DNA from: Tianweitania sediminis
Lineage (GTDB): Bacteria; Pseudomonadota; Alphaproteobacteria; Rhizobiales; Rhizobiaceae
Assembly: GCF_017813335.1 (NCBI RefSeq)
Contig: NZ_JAGIYY010000011.1
Span: 62,001 to 126,000 of the forward strand
Direction of reading: 5' to 3'
Length of the DNA stretch: 64,000 bases
Positions within the stretch are counted from its first letter, which is position 1. Each line of letters opens with the position of its first letter. Shown piece by piece: positions 62,564 to 64,000 of the stretch. The translations under genes were made by a program, and so were the position numbers. The notes beneath the pieces were generated by a model. That model was not told the origin of the DNA. It was given only the letters and a program-made list of their open reading frames with translations, and made no database searches.

Positions 62564-63475
62564 TCACCGAAGCCCCAGCAGGGCACCCACCCGGTTCGCG
62601 GCCTCCGCCAGAGCATGGAAGTGCCGTTCACGGCCGCTGGCTTCACGCCAGTACAGACCGACCTCACGCTGCTCGTTCCAGTCACCGAATTCGATCAGCC
62701 TGACGTCGTCCTGCGGACGAAACTCGGCACGGGCGTAGAGCTCCGGGAACACCGACAGCCCCATGCCGATCGACACCATCTGTCGGATCGCATCGAGGCT
62801 TGTGCCCTCGAAGTCGTCGACGATCCTGGCGCCCGATGCCTCGGCGAGGTGCCTGACATTTTCCAGCAGACGGTGACCCCGACCGAGCGCGAGCAGCTTC
62901 TCACCGGCAAGATCGCGTAGGCTGACACTCGCGAGCCTGGCGAGGTCGTGCTCGGCGGGAACGCCCAAATAGAGCTTCTCCCGGCCAATGCGGGAGAATG
63001 AGAGACCCGCACGCTCTGGAGATGGACCGAGACCACAATCGAGGCTGCCATCCGCAACCAGACTTTCGATCGCGGTTGGATTGTCCTCCCGGATATAGAC
63101 CTGCAGGGCAGAGTATTGCTCGTGCAGCTTCGGCAGCAATCTCGAAAGGAAGTAGGGACCGAAAGTAGGCGGCGTGCCGAGCCGGATCGTGCCGCCGAGA
63201 GCTTTGGCCTGGGAGGATAGGTCGCTGAGCAGTTCGTCCCTGGAGGCGAGCAGGACGCGAGCGCCCCGCGCGAGCCTCTCTCCGGCGGGCGTTGCGATAA
63301 CCTGAGATGAGGTGCGCTCGAACAATGGTGTTTCGAGCCCGTGCTCGACCAGGGCGATCTGCACAGACAGCGTCGGCTGCGACACGTTGCAGTGGCGTGC
63401 GGCCTTCGCGAAGTGGCGCAGATCATGCAACGCCACGACATATTCGAGTTGGCGGAACGAGGGGCGAAAAGACAT
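62564..63475 (-). CDS. LysR family regulator, OxyR-like
   Basis: A 303-residue regulator with the N-terminal helix-turn-helix (FAKAARHCNVSQPTLSVQIALVE) and an OxyR-type effector domain. The region aligning with the OxyR redox loop reads LLALGRGHRLLENVRHLAEA, where OxyR has GHCLRDQAMGFC. Both redox cysteines are therefore replaced. Remaining cysteines (RHCN, LDCG) lie elsewhere. The protein may sense something other than peroxide or act independently of disulfide switching. An OxyR-box-like site precedes it. Confidence 0.88.
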   Translation of the reverse strand: MSFRPSFRQLEYVVALHDLRHFAKAARHCNVSQPTLSVQIALVEHGLETPLFERTSSQVIATPAGERLARGARVLLASRDELLSDLSSQAKALGGTIRLGTPPTFGPYFLSRLLPKLHEQYSALQVYIREDNPTAIESLVADGSLDCGLGPSPERAGLSFSRIGREKLYLGVPAEHDLARLASVSLRDLAGEKLLALGRGHRLLENVRHLAEASGARIVDDFEGTSLDAIRQMVSIGMGLSVFPELYARAEFRPQDDVRLIEFGDWNEQREVGLYWREASGRERHFHALAEAANRVGALLGLR

Positions 63476-63481
63476 CCGATA

Positions 63482-63496
63482 TTAGTTAGAAACTAT
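63482..63496. promoter_or_regulatory. OxyR/LysR-type operator upstream of the regulator
   Basis: On the minus strand the site reads ATAGTTTCTAACTAA. It matches the OxyR half-operator pattern ATAGnTnnnAnCTAT at all but the last base and contains perfect arms TAGTT/AACTA in a T-N11-A arrangement. It ends about seven bases from the regulator start, suggesting autoregulation. Confidence 0.5.
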
Positions 63497-63578
63497 CACA
63501 GAAATTACAACAATCAATTTGCGCTATATCCTCCGGCGCCCCACCTTCTGCGCATCGACAGACAATGGAGGCAAACGC

Positions 63579-63815
63579 ATGGACCCGTTCATCAAGTCGC
63601 TTCGTCATCGCCGCGCCACTGTTCAGGCGCGCATTGAGGATGAGCAGGCCCGGCCCGTGCCGGACCAATTGCGCCTGAGCGCGCTCAAGCGCCTGAAGCT
63701 CCGGTTCCGTGACCAGATCGAGTTCATCGAGCGCATGAACCAGCGCGGCGAGACCATTCCGATTCCGGTCGTGCGACGCCGGTCGCATCGTCCGCTTCTG
63801 TCGGGGAGATCCTGA
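63579..63815 (+). CDS. DUF465 (YdcH) family protein
   Basis: A 78-residue basic, helical protein. LRHRRATVQARIEDEQARPVPD followed by LRLSALKRLKLRFRDQI fits the antiparallel coiled-coil pattern of YdcH/DUF465 proteins, common and unassigned in alphaproteobacteria. ATG at 63579 with GGAGG eight bases upstream is the start. The next gene begins one base after its stop. Confidence 0.75.
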   Translation: MDPFIKSLRHRRATVQARIEDEQARPVPDQLRLSALKRLKLRFRDQIEFIERMNQRGETIPIPVVRRRSHRPLLSGRS

Positions 63816-63816
63816 G

Positions 63817-64000
63817 ATGACCCCCGTAGAGGGAACTGAAAGGTCCGGCCGCGGGCAGCGCTTGCGCGTGGCGGGTCAGCGCCTGTTCGGCGACGTTGCC
63901 GACCACTACCGGACCATGAAGAGGCGCCTTGCCGAGATGCTCATGCGCGGCGATCGCGATTGCGCCACGCTCAGCGCAATCTCCCAGGAGATCGGCAGGA
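63817..64000 (+). CDS. Hypothetical protein, cut by window end
   Basis: Sixty-one codons are visible from an ATG with GGGGAGATCC just upstream, overlapping the end of the DUF465 gene region. The sequence is Arg-rich and hydrophilic (VADHYRTMKRRLAEMLMRGD). No family is recognised, and the stop lies outside the window. It is probably in an operon with the DUF465 gene. Confidence 0.5.
   Translation, partial: MTPVEGTERSGRGQRLRVAGQRLFGDVADHYRTMKRRLAEMLMRGDRDCATLSAISQEIGR

Noticed and set aside
1-64000. CRISPR array, insertion sequence, prophage or toxin-antitoxin module
   Set aside because: No repeat-spacer pattern, transposase, integrase, phage structural gene or recognisable toxin-antitoxin pair was seen.

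Overview
The window is a dense, GC-rich bacterial chromosome segment. Gene content and order point to an alphaproteobacterium of the Hyphomicrobiales (Rhizobiales), probably Phyllobacteriaceae-like. The pointers are an hrpB helicase, bfd-bfr next to an Irr-type iron box, a retropepsin-like protease next to upp, ubiE-ubiB-coaBC, slyX, and many ABC and TTT solute-uptake systems. The family assignment is inference from gene content, not a database match.

Layout. 1-6 kb (minus): hrpB, cut by the window start, behind a ynjBCD-type ABC transporter. 6-9.5 kb: bacterioferritin with its ferredoxin, a candidate 47-residue secreted peptide, an Irr-like ICE palindrome, a DacF-like lipoprotein peptidase and a periplasmic copper pair (PCuAC plus a DUF2946-like protein). 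9.6-20.2 kb: galM and a thioesterase, then a nucleoside uptake and salvage locus (ABC ATPase, two permeases, cdd, punA, deoA; then aspartic protease, upp and add on the other strand). 20.3-24.5 kb: ubiE, ubiB, coaBC and a GNAT acetyltransferase. 24.5-27.6 kb: an autoregulated-looking arsR operon with two SRPBCC proteins, a 1-Cys peroxiredoxin and slyX. 27.6-36.2 kb: a polyamine-type ABC transporter flanked by two amidases and an amidohydrolase. 36.3-40 kb: glycerate 2-kinase, an isolated BMP-family nucleoside-binding protein, msrA and a small membrane protein. tRNA-Ser(GGA) lies at 40.18 kb.

40.6-62.2 kb looks like an accessory catabolic region. A minus-strand operon of eleven intact genes (acyl-CoA dehydrogenase, enoyl-CoA hydratase, CoA transferase, thiolase-like/DUF35 pair, LivK-H-M-G-F transporter, SDR) ends in an internally deleted acyl-CoA ligase remnant close to the tRNA. 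Divergent from it is hyuAB. Facing hyuAB are a hotdog thioesterase and a second CaiB-type CoA transferase, then a FadR/GntR regulator and a tctC-esterase-tctB-tctA operon. Related TGGTCTGAT-like sites in three intergenic regions suggest that the GntR protein governs all of these units. The window closes with an OxyR-like regulator lacking the redox cysteines, a DUF465 protein and a truncated unknown gene.

Working picture: amide, ester or carboxylate substrates enter through the Pot-, Liv- and Tct-type importers. They are hydrolysed by amidases or the esterase, activated by CoA transfer because the ligase is broken, and beta-oxidised. Substrates are not determined by the sequence.
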